A stretch of DNA of 64,000 bases from Spirosoma radiotolerans (GCF_000974425.1 NZ_CP010429.1:5379501-5443500); one strand, 5' to 3'; shown: positions 16,388-25,871, counted from the first letter of the stretch. Notes: a model not told the origin generated them from the sequence alone. A program made the numbers and translations.

Positions 16388-18652
16388 CTAGGCGGGTAGG
16401 TAAATGGAGAAGATAGCCCCTTCTCCGGGTTGACTATGGGCCGTGATAGCACCTCCGTGATTGGTTACTACTTTTTCACAAATCGCCAGGCCGATGCCCG
16501 TACCCGCAAACTCGCCCTTGCCATGCAGCCGCTGGAAGATCTGAAAGATGCGCTCGACATATTTCTGCTCAAAGCCAATGCCATTATCCGAGACGTCAAT
16601 CTGGTAGTAGGCCGGGGCCATTCGAGTTGGACGCACCGTAAGCGGTAGCCCCCCGGCCGCCAGGCGATGGCTGCTGACCCGGATTTTCGGCTGGGCCTGG
16701 GGGCGTCGGAACTTGAGGGCGTTACCCAGCAGGTTGGCAAACAGTTGACCCAGTTGTGAGCCCTCGCCCACGATGGTGGGAAGGGGTTCGATGATCACCT
16801 GGGCACCGGTTTCCTCAATCTGCAGCTCCAGATCCGACAGCACGCCCGCCACTATTTCGCTTAGTGAAATGGGCGTTCCGGCTTCTTGACGGGTCGAAAT
16901 GCGCGAGAAAGTCAGCAGGTCTTTGATCAGGATGGACATGCGGCTGGCTGCCAGCTGCATCCGATCGAGGTACCTAACGCCCTGGCCAAGTTGAGGACCG
17001 TACTGGCTTGTGAGCAAGTCGCCAAACTGCTGCACTTTCCGCAGCGGCTCCTGCAAATCATGGGAGGCAATGGAAGCAAACTGCTCAAGGTTATCGTTGG
17101 AACGTTTGAGGTCACGGACCGACACCTCCAACTGGGCGGTGCGCTGCCGAACTTGCTCATCGAGGTGGGCCGATAAATGGCGGTACTGCGCTTCGCTGTT
17201 GCGCAGCGCTTCATCGGCTTTGATACGTTCCATGGCCGCCCAGATGCGTTCGGTTACCTCTTCGATCAACTGGATCTCAACCGGCCTCCAAGGCCGTGGA
17301 CGCGCGGAGACAGCGAGGATTACCCACATGGGCTGGTGCGCTCTCTGCCGCAGGGGCGACGCCACCAGGGCCGAAAAGCCCCAAGCCCCCATAGTCTGTC
17401 GATCCAGCTCGGTCAGTCCTTTCGTTTGGCCCACCTCGTCGATGACCAGTGTCCCCTCCGAAACGATCGAAAAGGCGTCGGGCAAATCTGACCGACGAAG
17501 GCACTGGGGCATCGGGGGCAGCCGGTCGTTACCCACCTGGTGGGTGATATCGGCTTGATCGTCGGTTAACCGGTAGACGGCAATACAACAGCGATCCAGT
17601 TGCAGATGCTCGGTCAGCAGTTGCAGGGCTTGGTTGGCCAGAGCATCCGCGTCGGACTCCAAGCGCAAACGATCCGAAAACCTCAGCAGGAAGGCTTGCT
17701 GACGCTCGTGCCGTTTGCGTTCAGTGATGTCTTGGAAGAGAACGGCGAAATGGTCACCCCCGTGGGGGTAGGCCGAAATGGTATACCAACGCCCAGTGTT
17801 GTCCAGCGGATGCTCGAAATGCACCGGTTGGTTAGTGTCCACGGCGCGCGCATAGGTGTCAATCCACCAATCATCGTAGCCAGGAAAAACTTGGCGGGCG
17901 GTGCGTCCCAGAAAGTCGGCGCGCCGGGCACCGATTTGTTGCTCAAAAGCGGGGTTCAATTCCAGAATCCGGTAATCCGTGGCCCGCCCTGCCTGGTCGC
18001 GTACGAGTTGACAGAAAGCGTAGCCTTCGTCGATGGTTTCGAACAGGGTACGGTATTTTTCCTGCGATTGGCGCAGGGCTTCTTCGGCGCGGGTGTGTTC
18101 CGTTATTTGGGTATCCTGGGAAAGGATGATGGCCGCGGCCTGGGTAATGGCCTTGGCTAAGGCCGCTTCCTGAGCCGTGGCCTGATGGACGTCCGGAAAG
18201 TAGAGGGCCAAACTACCGATGGCTTTGCCCTGCCGGGTCAGGATCGGGTAGGAGCTGGCGGCTCGAAACTGATGAGCGGTGGCCATAGGCAGATAGGGTT
18301 GCCATTGTGGGGCCTGGAACACATCTTGGGTGTGAACGGGGCGGCCGGTAGCCATGGCATAGCCGCTGCAAAACGAGTCGTCGCCAACGGGAAAGCCATT
18401 CAAGGGGGCCGTGTAGGCTGGGTCCATGTCGCCCGCCCCTTCGATGGCATGTAAGCGTTTGCCGTCGGGATAGGCCAGATAAAAGGCCGTGCGCACCCCG
18501 ATTTCCAACTCCAGTTTGACTATTCGAGCGAGTATGTTCAAGGAGTTGACCAAGGGCTCGCCGTTGACGGCCGCCTGAAAGGCCTGGTTCTGGATTCGGG
18601 TGCGCTGTGTAGCGGCAGCCTGCAGTGGATCGGGTTGTAATAGGCTGTTCAT
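16388..18652 (-). CDS. Large GAF/PAS sensor histidine kinase
   Basis: 754 residues from MNSLLQPDPLQ (a TTG at 18676 would add 8 residues). Order of domains: GAF (about 25-180, with ASSYPILTRQGKAIGSLALY), PAS (about 200-310, YRTLFETIDEGYAFCQLV), second GAF (about 325-480), coiled coil, HisKA with FASIASHDLQEPLRKVQQF near 535, and HATPase with NLLGNALKF, DNGIGFEQKY and GTGIGLAICEKVV. It is soluble and has no receiver. The kinase core is closely similar to the one at 14335-15561. The half-palindrome TTACCATATGGTTT lies about 35 nt upstream of the start. Confidence 0.93.
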   Translation of the reverse strand: MNSLLQPDPLQAAATQRTRIQNQAFQAAVNGEPLVNSLNILARIVKLELEIGVRTAFYLAYPDGKRLHAIEGAGDMDPAYTAPLNGFPVGDDSFCSGYAMATGRPVHTQDVFQAPQWQPYLPMATAHQFRAASSYPILTRQGKAIGSLALYFPDVHQATAQEAALAKAITQAAAIILSQDTQITEHTRAEEALRQSQEKYRTLFETIDEGYAFCQLVRDQAGRATDYRILELNPAFEQQIGARRADFLGRTARQVFPGYDDWWIDTYARAVDTNQPVHFEHPLDNTGRWYTISAYPHGGDHFAVLFQDITERKRHERQQAFLLRFSDRLRLESDADALANQALQLLTEHLQLDRCCIAVYRLTDDQADITHQVGNDRLPPMPQCLRRSDLPDAFSIVSEGTLVIDEVGQTKGLTELDRQTMGAWGFSALVASPLRQRAHQPMWVILAVSARPRPWRPVEIQLIEEVTERIWAAMERIKADEALRNSEAQYRHLSAHLDEQVRQRTAQLEVSVRDLKRSNDNLEQFASIASHDLQEPLRKVQQFGDLLTSQYGPQLGQGVRYLDRMQLAASRMSILIKDLLTFSRISTRQEAGTPISLSEIVAGVLSDLELQIEETGAQVIIEPLPTIVGEGSQLGQLFANLLGNALKFRRPQAQPKIRVSSHRLAAGGLPLTVRPTRMAPAYYQIDVSDNGIGFEQKYVERIFQIFQRLHGKGEFAGTGIGLAICEKVVTNHGGAITAHSQPGEGAIFSIYLPA

Positions 18653-18786
18653 GGCCGGGCAAAGGCTCTTTGGCAAACCACTAAGTTACCATATGGTTTT
18701 AGCCCACCAAGTTAGTCGATAATTGTCCTTATTCAAAAGTATATTAGAGAGCAAAAGATCGTGAACCACTAGCGTCTTTAGAAACA

Positions 18787-18873
18787 CCCGAATTAATGAG
18801 CAGGTCATAAACACTTGGTCGGCTCAGGCAGGAGCCTATTCATGAGCATTTCATCGGCTCAAGCAGGATCATT
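18787..18873 (+). repeat. Dispersed intergenic repeat, copy 4 (tandem double, diverged)
   Basis: Two units with GGCTCA in place of CGTCTCA, each followed by GCAGGAGC or GCAGGATC. The leader CCGAATTAATGAGC matches copy 3. It lies between divergent genes. Confidence 0.65.
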
Positions 18874-18951
18874 TTTTATAAAGGTGTTACATTATCCCAA
18901 AAGGCCGTCTTAGGAATAACTTAATAGTATTCCTTCAACTAATTAACATCG

Positions 18952-19359
18952 ATGAGCTTATCAATAACTGAACTGAAAGGGAGCACAGATGCTCTTATCG
19001 ACGCATTAAAAGGCCAGGGCATTACCAATAGCGAAGCGCTTCTAGAAGCCAGCCGTACCCCCACTGATCGGAAGAAGCTGGCAGCGCTGGCCAATACAGA
19101 GGCAAGTGTAATTTTAGATTTAGCGAACCGGGCAGACCTGGCTCGTATAACAGGTATTGGCGGTGTATACAGCGACTTATTGGAAGAGGCAGGTGTCGAT
19201 ACTGTTAAAGAATTAGCCCGGCGGTCTGCGGAAAATTTACTTGTCAAAATTACTGAAATTAACTCGACTAAAGAATTGACGCTTCGTCCCCCCTCGCTTG
19301 AGCAGCTTGCTGACTTTATCGAGCAGGCTAAAACATTACCCACAGGACTGGAATACTGA
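18952..19359 (+). CDS. DUF4332 helix-hairpin-helix protein
   Basis: 135 residues. The pattern LARITGIGGVYSDLLEEAGVDTVKELARRSAENLL (about 63-97) is a DUF4332/helix-hairpin-helix motif like those in DNA-processing proteins and in the Rad51-type H2TH region. The N-terminal ~50 residues are helical and repeat a similar pattern (IDALKGQGITNSEALLEASR). Cytoplasmic; a role in nucleic acid or protein binding is an inference from the fold. It stands alone at the start of an accessory stretch. Confidence 0.8.
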   Translation: MSLSITELKGSTDALIDALKGQGITNSEALLEASRTPTDRKKLAALANTEASVILDLANRADLARITGIGGVYSDLLEEAGVDTVKELARRSAENLLVKITEINSTKELTLRPPSLEQLADFIEQAKTLPTGLEY

Positions 19360-19469
19360 TTGACACTGGTACAGGAAAGTCAGGTTGAGTAGTTCAACAA
19401 AACCAGACATGATAATAACCCGTCAATTTAGGTTAATCCAACCACTAGCTGGTGTTCCTTTCAAAGAAA

Positions 19470-19752
19470 ATGAAAGACATTGAGTTCGCAGCACACGTTC
19501 ATTTCACTGATGACAACTCGGAAGATACCTTTAGTATCCGCTTAACCGGAGCCACAAAAGAGTATGGATTCGACCCGGACTATCTTCAAAAAAGAACTCG
19601 GTAGTCTCTTGAGTCAAATGAATGAAAAATCTATTTTCCCCGTCCTGCATACGCCAAGCTATTCGCTCGATTCCGGAGGAATAGCCATATACGAATCCAA
19701 TTCGTATATGGCTATTCCTTCCGTCGACACGGGTCATTACCAGCAAGTTTGA
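19470..19752 (+). pseudogene. Small hypothetical gene, probably frameshifted
   Basis: Two overlapping open frames: 19470-19604 (MKDIEFAAHVHFTDDNSEDT... ending LQKRTR) and 19564-19752 (...FKKELGSLLSQMNEKSI...). A one-base shift in the A-run near 19588-19593 would join them into one ~95-residue product. No family recognised. The second frame contains a perfect 20-bp hairpin (19677-19719), which is unusual for coding DNA. The joint gene is a guess. Confidence 0.35.
19677..19719. repeat. Perfect 20-bp inverted repeat with 3-nt loop
   Basis: Arms 19677-19696 and 19700-19719 (GGAATAGCCATATACGAAT and its exact complement, plus one more pair), loop CCA. No T-run follows directly, so it is not a standard terminator. 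It falls inside an open reading frame. Confidence 0.8.
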
Positions 19753-19830
19753 GACGACTCTGGGTTGAGAACAGCCATCTCTTTACTTCGTTTGTCTTGA
19801 TCGGTTGCAACTACTTCAGAGAGTTCCTGT

Positions 19831-19872
19831 AGTACATCGTCGTCTCATTTGGGAGAGTTTTATGAGAATAGG
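19831..19872 (+). repeat. Dispersed intergenic repeat, copy 5
   Basis: TCTCA at 19843-19847, GGGAGAGTTTTA, TGAGA at 19863-19867 followed by ATAGGG. It lies between same-strand genes. Confidence 0.75.
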
Positions 19873-20031
19873 GTAAAACTGCCAAACAGTATGCCAAAGG
19901 GGAAGCAGTTGACAATCGATACATATGGCTAGCTTGCTTTCGAAAGCCTGTTAAATTAAGTTAAGGTTGGCTGTCAAGCTTTTACTGATTTCTGGAAGGC
20001 CACACTTTTGTGAACAACTTAACAGAGAAGA

Positions 20032-20253
20032 ATGAAGTTTTTTCATGTACTGGCTCGTATATCTGTATTCATTGGCTTAACAGCTTGCAATCAGTTGGGC
20101 AATGATCCGGCTGCAACCTATATCTATCAGCTTCCTGAACAGTTCTCAGATGGTTGGTCAATGGCTTCGCTCAAAAGCCAGCAAGTCGATCCCAAGCCCA
20201 TTGAGGATTTAACCAATCAGATTCTGAGGGAACAATATCATAAGTTTTTTTAG
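20032..20253 (+). pseudogene. N-terminal stub of a class C beta-lactamase-like serine hydrolase lipoprotein
   Basis: 73 codons with a lipoprotein signal (ISVFIGLTACNQ). The mature start (YQLPEQFSDGWSMASLKSQQ, then DPKPIEDLTNQIL) is the typical leader of class C beta-lactamase-like serine hydrolases in this phylum. The frame stops just where the first strand of the hydrolase domain (usually HSVLVVK...) should begin, so the SxxK and YxN sites are missing. What follows is AT-rich and has no trace of the rest. Truncated by deletion, not a functional enzyme. Confidence 0.6.
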
Positions 20254-20477
20254 TAACATAAGGGTTGTGGCAATGTAGTAGCTATAAAAGTGGCAGCGTG
20301 TAGCTATTTGCTTGTCCAGAATTCACTAAAGCTATTAATTATAGTCTATTTAATAGCTTTATAATATAATTTTCTGTTGGTTAGAATGGATTGTTCAAAC
20401 GATGACTTTTCTGGATCGGATCAATTTTTTGTCTTCCTAAACGCCCATTTTATGAAGCAACCGTTATTTTACTTCTT

Positions 20478-21050
20478 GCCAAGCTACGTAGCGATAAACC
20501 GTTGCTCGACTTAGGTGAAATAACTAACCAATCTCTAAAATCGTATGGGTCTTAAGAGCGTACATAGACTTCACGGCCCGTGCTTTCGCTTGGGCTTCGG
20601 CTGTGAGGTCTTTTGGTCGTCCACCGATGCGTCCCCTGGCTCGAGCCGCAGCTAAACCGGCTTTAGTTCGTTCCCGGATCAGATCACGCCGGGTGGCCGG
20701 TGCCATCAAATTCGGCTAGTGACGCAAATAGATTAAATACCAAGCGGCCTTGTGCAGTTGTGGTATCTATGGCCACCGTGGCGCGGCATCATTCAGACTG
20801 CGGAAGCCAATCGCTCCGGCGACCCGGTCCTTAAATTTGAAAGTCGTTGACTAGCGTAAATAGTTCTTTTAGTGATCTGCCTAGCCGGTCAAGCTTCCAA
20901 ACAATGACCGTATCATCTTCTCGCAGAATTTCCAGTAGCTTTCGTAAAGCCGACCAGCGGTGATCAGTTTGGTACAGAATGATTAAATTGCTGATTCAAC
21001 AATTCACTAGCCACCATACGATTCCCTGCTGAAACGCGGTCAGTATCGCA
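20478..21050 (-). pseudogene. Serine recombinase (resolvase/invertase family) pseudogene
   Basis: Reading the minus strand gives the resolvase pattern in pieces: DHRWSALRKLLEILREDDTV, then VWKLDRLGRSLKELF, a gap with frameshifts and stops around 20750-20850, then TTAQGRLVFNLFASLAEF, RERTKAGLAAARARGRIGG and a C-terminal helix-turn-helix (LSRATVYRYVAWQEVK) separated by a stop at 20525-20527. The N-terminal catalytic serine region is missing. The remnant suggests past mobile DNA next to the toxin-antitoxin pair. Confidence 0.75.
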
Positions 21051-21114
21051 GGGATTTATATAAAAGACATCATACAAACTTTTTTTTGACTGTATAGGTT
21101 ACAGTTACGTAAAA

Positions 21115-21134
21115 TGTCAGTAACGTTGCTGACA
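21115..21134. promoter_or_regulatory. Inverted repeat in front of Xre-RES operon (possible operator)
   Basis: TGTCAG-N8-CTGACA, ending 11 nt before the antitoxin ATG. The placement fits autoregulation by the Xre antitoxin, as known for this type of operon. Confidence 0.5.
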
Positions 21135-21145
21135 AATTGTTGCCT

Positions 21146-21631
21146 ATGAAAGCAACTACCGAGAAAGATCGCAAAGACAGGCCGGACGCTAAAGACAGCA
21201 GCACACGACAACCTATATTTGAGGCAGCTAATACCATAGTTCGTATTTTACCCGAACGAACCGGCCCCTTCGAACTCATTGCCCAGTCGCGCTCAGGGGT
21301 GGCCCATGCCGAGGTGCGACAACTGGCTTCTTTGTTGGAGCTGACGATTCGGGAGTTAGCCATCCTGCTATCGATGAACGAGCGGACGATGGCTCGTCGC
21401 TTATTGAGTGGCTCATTAAACAAGGTGGAATCTGAACGACTCCTGTTGCTCAAAGCTGTAGCGGCCCATGGCCTGCGCGTGTTCGAAGATCAAGGTAAGT
21501 TCAACCGCTGGTTGCGCCGACCCTTGGAGATCCTGGAAGGTCAATCCCCCCTAGAATTGCTGGATACGGCTACTGGTTTCCAAGTAGTGGATCAGATCTT
21601 AGGCCGCATTGAGTACGGCGTTTATAGTTAA
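21146..21631 (+). CDS. Xre/MbcA/ParS-type antitoxin
   Basis: 161 residues from ATG at 21146 (a TTG 9 nt upstream is possible). The middle holds a helix-turn-helix-like segment (LELTIRELAILLSMNERTMARRLLSG) and the C-terminal ~55 residues hold the DUF2384 toxin-binding domain (LKAVAAHGLRVFEDQGKFNRWLRRPLEILEGQSPLELLDT), ending with a helix that enters the toxin active site in known complexes. It is directly followed, after 3 nt, by the RES toxin gene. Confidence 0.93.
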   Translation: MKATTEKDRKDRPDAKDSSTRQPIFEAANTIVRILPERTGPFELIAQSRSGVAHAEVRQLASLLELTIRELAILLSMNERTMARRLLSGSLNKVESERLLLLKAVAAHGLRVFEDQGKFNRWLRRPLEILEGQSPLELLDTATGFQVVDQILGRIEYGVYS

Positions 21632-21634
21632 GCA

Positions 21635-22153
21635 ATGCCTTTAGTCTATCGTATTCAAAAGAAGCAGTTCATTGAGTCAGTACTAACGGGGGAAGGAGCG
21701 CGTTTGAACGGTGGTCGCTGGAATCCACCAGGTACTCCCTTAGTCTACACGTCGATAACACCCGAGTTGGCCTTGCTGGAAACGTTAGTACATTTAGATG
21801 GTACACCTGTGCGCGATTTGCCGCCGTTTGTACGAATGAGCATCGAACTACCGGACGCCATTGAGGCAATTCAATTATCTGAGCTGCCCACAGGTTGGGA
21901 TGCGCTCAAGTATCCCGAAAGCCTACCGTCGTTTTTATTACCCAAGCTAGTGCCTACCTATCCTGCTTTGGCCTTTGCCATCCCGTCGGTGATTGTCAGG
22001 AATACGCCTTCGCGCAACATTCTGATCAATCCTTTACACCCGCTGATGAGTCAGGTGAAGGTGGTAGAAGTAGTGGCTCATGAGTTCGATGAACGATTAC
22101 AGAAACAGGCTGAAAGGCCAGCGGCCTCTACCGCTCGGGTTAAGAAGACTTAA
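21635..22153 (+). CDS. RES-domain toxin of Xre-RES module
   Basis: 172 residues. The RES signatures are present: an N-terminal arginine in VYRI, GARLNGGRWNPPGTPLVYTS (around residues 22-41), the glutamate in PELALLETLVHL, and a late serine in FAIPSVIV followed by NILINPLHP. RES toxins degrade NAD+ or modify proteins with ADP-ribose. It looks full length and intact, and partners the antitoxin upstream with 3 nt between them. Confidence 0.93.
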   Translation: MPLVYRIQKKQFIESVLTGEGARLNGGRWNPPGTPLVYTSITPELALLETLVHLDGTPVRDLPPFVRMSIELPDAIEAIQLSELPTGWDALKYPESLPSFLLPKLVPTYPALAFAIPSVIVRNTPSRNILINPLHPLMSQVKVVEVVAHEFDERLQKQAERPAASTARVKKT

Positions 22154-22162
22154 GGACGGTCG

Positions 22163-22208
22163 GACATGCGAATCTACTTTGTCTCACATTGGAGCCTTTA
22201 CTGAGACA
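22163..22208 (+). repeat. Dispersed intergenic repeat, copy 6
   Basis: TCTCA at 22182-22186, TTGGAGCCTTTAC, TGAGA at 22202-22206. It follows the toxin gene by about 10 nt. Confidence 0.7.
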
Positions 22209-22606
22209 CTAACTTTTTAATTTCTGTTCAAGACTATTCGTGACATACGTTAATGACCGCACTGATCGGGCTAGTCGCCATCAATACCCGTCAAACGCAA
22301 CAGGCTGCCCAGAACACGTCCAACCTGGCTGAGTAATTTGCCAATAGACGCCTTACCTGTTCCGGAAGGATTATTCTATAAGTCAACCAGCGGGTAAAGT
22401 GTAGGCTACGTAAAGGATAAGCGAAACCGGTGGCCTCCCTCCTAACCGGTTGTCTGACCAGTTGCAAGCGTAGGAATAGGAGCGTTTTGTCGTCGTTTTC
22501 CGCCATTTCCGCCACTAAACCCAACGCCCTGAAAGTAGTAAGTAATTGCCGCTTGACTCTTTACGATAGTACTAGCGGTCCTATTTTAGTCTTATCTCAA
22601 ATTTTT
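22209..22606. other. Intergenic stretch with a possible peptide remnant
   Basis: No supported gene. A short frame at 22252-22335 (ALIGLVAINTRQTQQAAQNT) resembles the membrane-exit region of a sensor protein and may be a fragment; I do not call it. Confidence 0.35.
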
Positions 22607-23335
22607 ATGGTTTCCAAACGTATTGCTTTAGCATTTCTATTATATCTCACCCTAGCGGGCACACAGGCACAGACGCCTAATACCCTGTCCGCTCAAGAAA
22701 AGAAAGAGGGTTGGAAGCTTCTCTTCGATGGTCGAGACCTGAAGGGTTGGCATCGCTACAACGGAAAAGGCGTACCTTCGTCCTGGAAAATTGAGAAAGG
22801 TGTTTTGCACCTGGATGTTCCACAAACGGCATCTGCTACGCCACGCGACGCAGGCGATTTGGTAACAGATGGTGTGTTTTCCGGTGATTTTGAGTTCAAA
22901 GCGGAATTTAAAATTGAGAAGTATACCAATAGCGGTTTCTTTTTCTTCGTGCAGGAAAGTCCACAGAATCCAAAGGTTTATAGTACGGGAATGGAGGTAC
23001 AAGTGGGCGACGACGTGCTTTATCAGAAGCCAGTCGATCACCCGCACAGCTCGGGCGATCTGTTTGGTATCGCCGACGTACGAATGCAGGAGCCCAAACC
23101 GCTGGGCAGTTGGAACCAAATGCAGTTGACCCTAAAGAAGAATAAGCTGACTGTTCTGATTAACGGGTTTACCGTTCAGGAGCACGATCTAACCAGCGCT
23201 GACTGGAAACAACGCATGGCCGCCAGCAAGCTCAAAGATGCCCCTGTTGGCAAAGGGAAATTAAGTGGACGAATCGGTTTACAAGACTGGAACACGGGTG
23301 TTTGGTTCCGAGACATTAAATTGCGGACGCTGTAA
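22607..23335 (+). CDS. DUF1080 (3-keto-disaccharide hydrolase-like) secreted protein
   Basis: 242 residues from MVSKRIALAFLLYLTLAG, a signal peptide ending near TQAQ. The jelly-roll domain follows: GWKLLFDGRDLKGWHRYNGKG, then DFEFKAEFKIEKYTNSGFFFFVQES, and the closing GRIGLQDWNTGVWFRDIKLRTL, all typical of DUF1080. Members are secreted carbohydrate-active proteins, some acting on 3-keto sugars. An upstream TTG/GTG extension to 22430 lacks a signal and is rejected. It is a single gene followed by a repeat. Confidence 0.92.
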   Translation: MVSKRIALAFLLYLTLAGTQAQTPNTLSAQEKKEGWKLLFDGRDLKGWHRYNGKGVPSSWKIEKGVLHLDVPQTASATPRDAGDLVTDGVFSGDFEFKAEFKIEKYTNSGFFFFVQESPQNPKVYSTGMEVQVGDDVLYQKPVDHPHSSGDLFGIADVRMQEPKPLGSWNQMQLTLKKNKLTVLINGFTVQEHDLTSADWKQRMAASKLKDAPVGKGKLSGRIGLQDWNTGVWFRDIKLRTL

Positions 23336-23389
23336 TACCAACCCTATCCTAGGGATAGTCGTTAACAGGTACTAAAACAAGTCGTCTCT

Positions 23390-23456
23390 TTAAATGCCAA
23401 TAAAGAGGCAGACGTTGGACGTCCTTTCGTCTCGCCTGGGAGCCTATTATGAGATA
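23390..23456 (+). repeat. Dispersed intergenic repeat, copy 7
   Basis: AAATGCC leader near 23391, TCTCG at 23430-23434, TGGGAGCCTATTA, TGAGA at 23450-23454. Confidence 0.75.
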
Positions 23457-23736
23457 AGTAACCATCAGCTATAAGCCCTTACTGACCGTAATGAAGTGGC
23501 TGGTGATTTGAAATCCATGGACGGGCAGCTGCTGATGCCAACCTGGAACTTCAGACGTGTTTAGCCCATTTTTAGGTGTCCATTTTTGGACAAGATGACC
23601 CTAAAATTGAGGCAGATCGTATCCATAAAACCTAGGTTGACCCGTACATTAGCTTGACAAATGATTTGTAGACGATCAAGTAGACTACCCGAAACGACTT
23701 TCTAAGAAAGAGTAGTCAGCCAGAAAATCCACAACA
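23457..23736. other. Intergenic stretch, nothing recognised
   Basis: No gene or clear structure seen between the repeat and the AraC pseudogene. Confidence 0.4.
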
Positions 23737-24791
23737 TTGCTATTGGCAATTCGTAAACATGTGAGACCCGTTTTTTTTCATAGAAGCCTTTACGATCTGG
23801 CTGCCCTGGGCTCCTTGTTCTCGGGGCTGACGCTCGCCATACTTGCCGGATTCGCTAACAGGTCTACCCAACGGGCGAACCTGTTTTTAAGTTTGGCCCT
23901 TGGCGTCATCGTCCTAAAAACCGGTGGACTTTCAGCGGCTTTTTTACCAGCCCTGGGGCCGCTATTGTATTTTTATACTAAGCACCTGACTCGCTCCCAG
24001 TGGCGATTTCAACCCAAAGAGTGGCTGCATTTTGGGCCGCTGCTGGGGGGAGGCTGGATGCCGGGCTGGCTCGTTATTATTTCGGTCACCCCCTATTTGT
24101 TTCTCTCACACCGGCTAATTCAGGATTTCTATAAGCGGTTGCAACCCGTGTTGATGGACAGGCCGCGTTATGCTTTCCGCAGGCTGGAAAAAGCGCTGAT
24201 CCTGATCGGCTGGTCCTGCTTGTTAACGCTAGTGAGTGAGTCGTTCTTTTTGGCTATTGCGGTTGTGCTGATGGGAATGGCCGTTGAGGTGATCCTCCAA
24301 TCGGATAGCCCGGTCAAGCCAGAAATGTCAATCGCTGATCGATCGGATGCAAAACGGAAAGGCCGAAAGCTGAAGGAAGCCGTGGCGGCAAACCACCTCT
24401 ATGAGGATGCCGAACTGACCTTGACCGCGCTGGCGGAGAAACTAGCGATTCATCCCCATGAGTTGTCCCGGATCATCAACTTGGGGCTGGAAAAAACTTC
24501 AGCGATTTCATTAATGAGTTTCGGGTTCGGGCAATTGCTCGGAAAATGCGTGATCCGGCCTATGACCGGCTCACCCTGCTGGGTATTGCCTACGAGTCGG
24601 GATTTAATTCTCAACGAACGTTCAACCGGGTTTTTAAACAGATGACGGGCAAAACCCCGATTGACTACAAAAACAGCCTGAAAAAAGAATGGCCAATTGA
24701 TAAGTTGGCCACTTCCTCACGCATCAGGCCGGTAGTATTGCGTTCAGAAAGTCTATCCAACTGGGCTCCCGGACCATTAAAACGCAGTGCT
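23737..24791 (+). pseudogene. Membrane-anchored AraC-type regulator, frameshifted
   Basis: The first ~200 codons encode a hydrophobic domain with several membrane helices (YDLAALGSLFSGLTLAILAG, GLSAAFLPALGPLLYFYTK). An AraC DNA-binding domain begins at about 24360 (LTLTALAEKLAIHPHELSRI). An A-run near 24494-24499 is one base short: afterwards the real frame (NFSDFINEFRVRAIARKM, then DRLTLLGIAYESGFNSQRTF and FKQMTGKTPIDYK) is shifted. The second frame then runs on without a stop into the permease gene. The start codon is unclear. Decayed, or an assembly indel. Confidence 0.75.
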
Positions 24792-25848
24792 ATGTTCACG
24801 AACTATCTCAAAATAGCTTTTCGGAATCTGACCCGCCAGAAAGGCTATTCCTTTATCAACATTGGTGGCTTGGCAGCAGGCATGGCCATAGCCATGCTGA
24901 TCGGTTTATGGATCAACGATGAGCTGACCTATGACCGCTCATTTATCAACCATAAACAACTCGCTCAGGTAATGACGACCACGGTTGGCGATAATGGAGC
25001 GATGAGTACCAATCCATTAGTTCCCCAGCCCATTGCTGGTGAACTGCGCAGCAAGTACGGCAGCGACTTTAAAAACGTTGCTATGTCGCGCTGGACCATG
25101 AGAAGGCCGGGATTTTTCCAGGGAGTTTAGCACGGACAGTTCCGCCATGATCCTGAACGAAGCCGCCGTGAAACAAATCGGCATGAAGAAGGCCATTGTG
25201 GGACAGACGATCCAGTACGAGGGTAAAAATTACCAGGTGATTGGTGTAGTGAAAGACATCATCCAAGAATCGCCTTACAAGTCAGTGACGCCGATGGTTT
25301 ATTTAACGAGTCGTGAATGGATTGGTACGGTAACGGTGGCCATGAAAACAGGCGTGCCGATAAAAGATGCCCTGTCTAAAATCGAACAGGCCTTTAAAAA
25401 ATACAATCCCAGTCTGCCTTTCAATTATCGGTTTAATGATGACGATTATGCCAAGAAATTTGCCGACGAAGACCGCATCGGCAAGCTGGCCACCTTCTTC
25501 ACCATCCTGGCCATCTTTATTTCCTGTCTGGGTTTATTTGGCCTGGCCTCGTTTATGGCCGAGCAGCGCAAAAAAGAAATCGGGGTACGTAGGATACTAG
25601 GCGCATCCATGTACAATTTATGGCAAATGCTGTCAGGAGAGTTTGCCTGGCTGGTGCTTATTGCCTGCCTGATTGCCGTCCCGGTTGCCTAGTATTATTT
25701 AACCAACTGGCTGCAACACTATGAGTACAGAACGGCACTATCCGCCTGGGTATTCGTTGCCTCAGGGGTTGGCGCCTTGCTGACGGTGAGTTTTCAAAGT
25801 ATCAAAGCGGCTTTAGTGAATCCAGTAAAAAGTTTGCGTAGCGAATAA
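24792..25848 (+). pseudogene. MacB/FtsX-type ABC transporter permease with internal deletion
   Basis: The N-terminus is normal (MFTNYLKIAFRNLTRQKGYS, then a membrane helix IGGLAAGMAIAMLIGLWI). After about 110 codons the frame breaks near 25120 and resumes at 25126 with sequence from the second half of the protein (REFSTDSSAMILNEAAVK). The last FtsX domain follows (FTILAIFISCLGLFGLASF, EQRKKEIGVRRILGAS). A TAG at 25690-25692 interrupts the last helix, probably from TGG, and the tail (YYLTNWLQHYEYRT ... NPVKSLRSE) continues to 25848. Family members have ~790 residues; roughly 400 are missing here. The gene is dead. Confidence 0.85.
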
Positions 25849-25871
25849 CTCAACGGGTTATTACAAGATCG

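Noticed and set aside
16886..18454. Plus-strand frames up to 186 codons opposite the large GAF/PAS kinase
   Set aside because: Shadows of a clear kinase; no motifs or start sites of their own.
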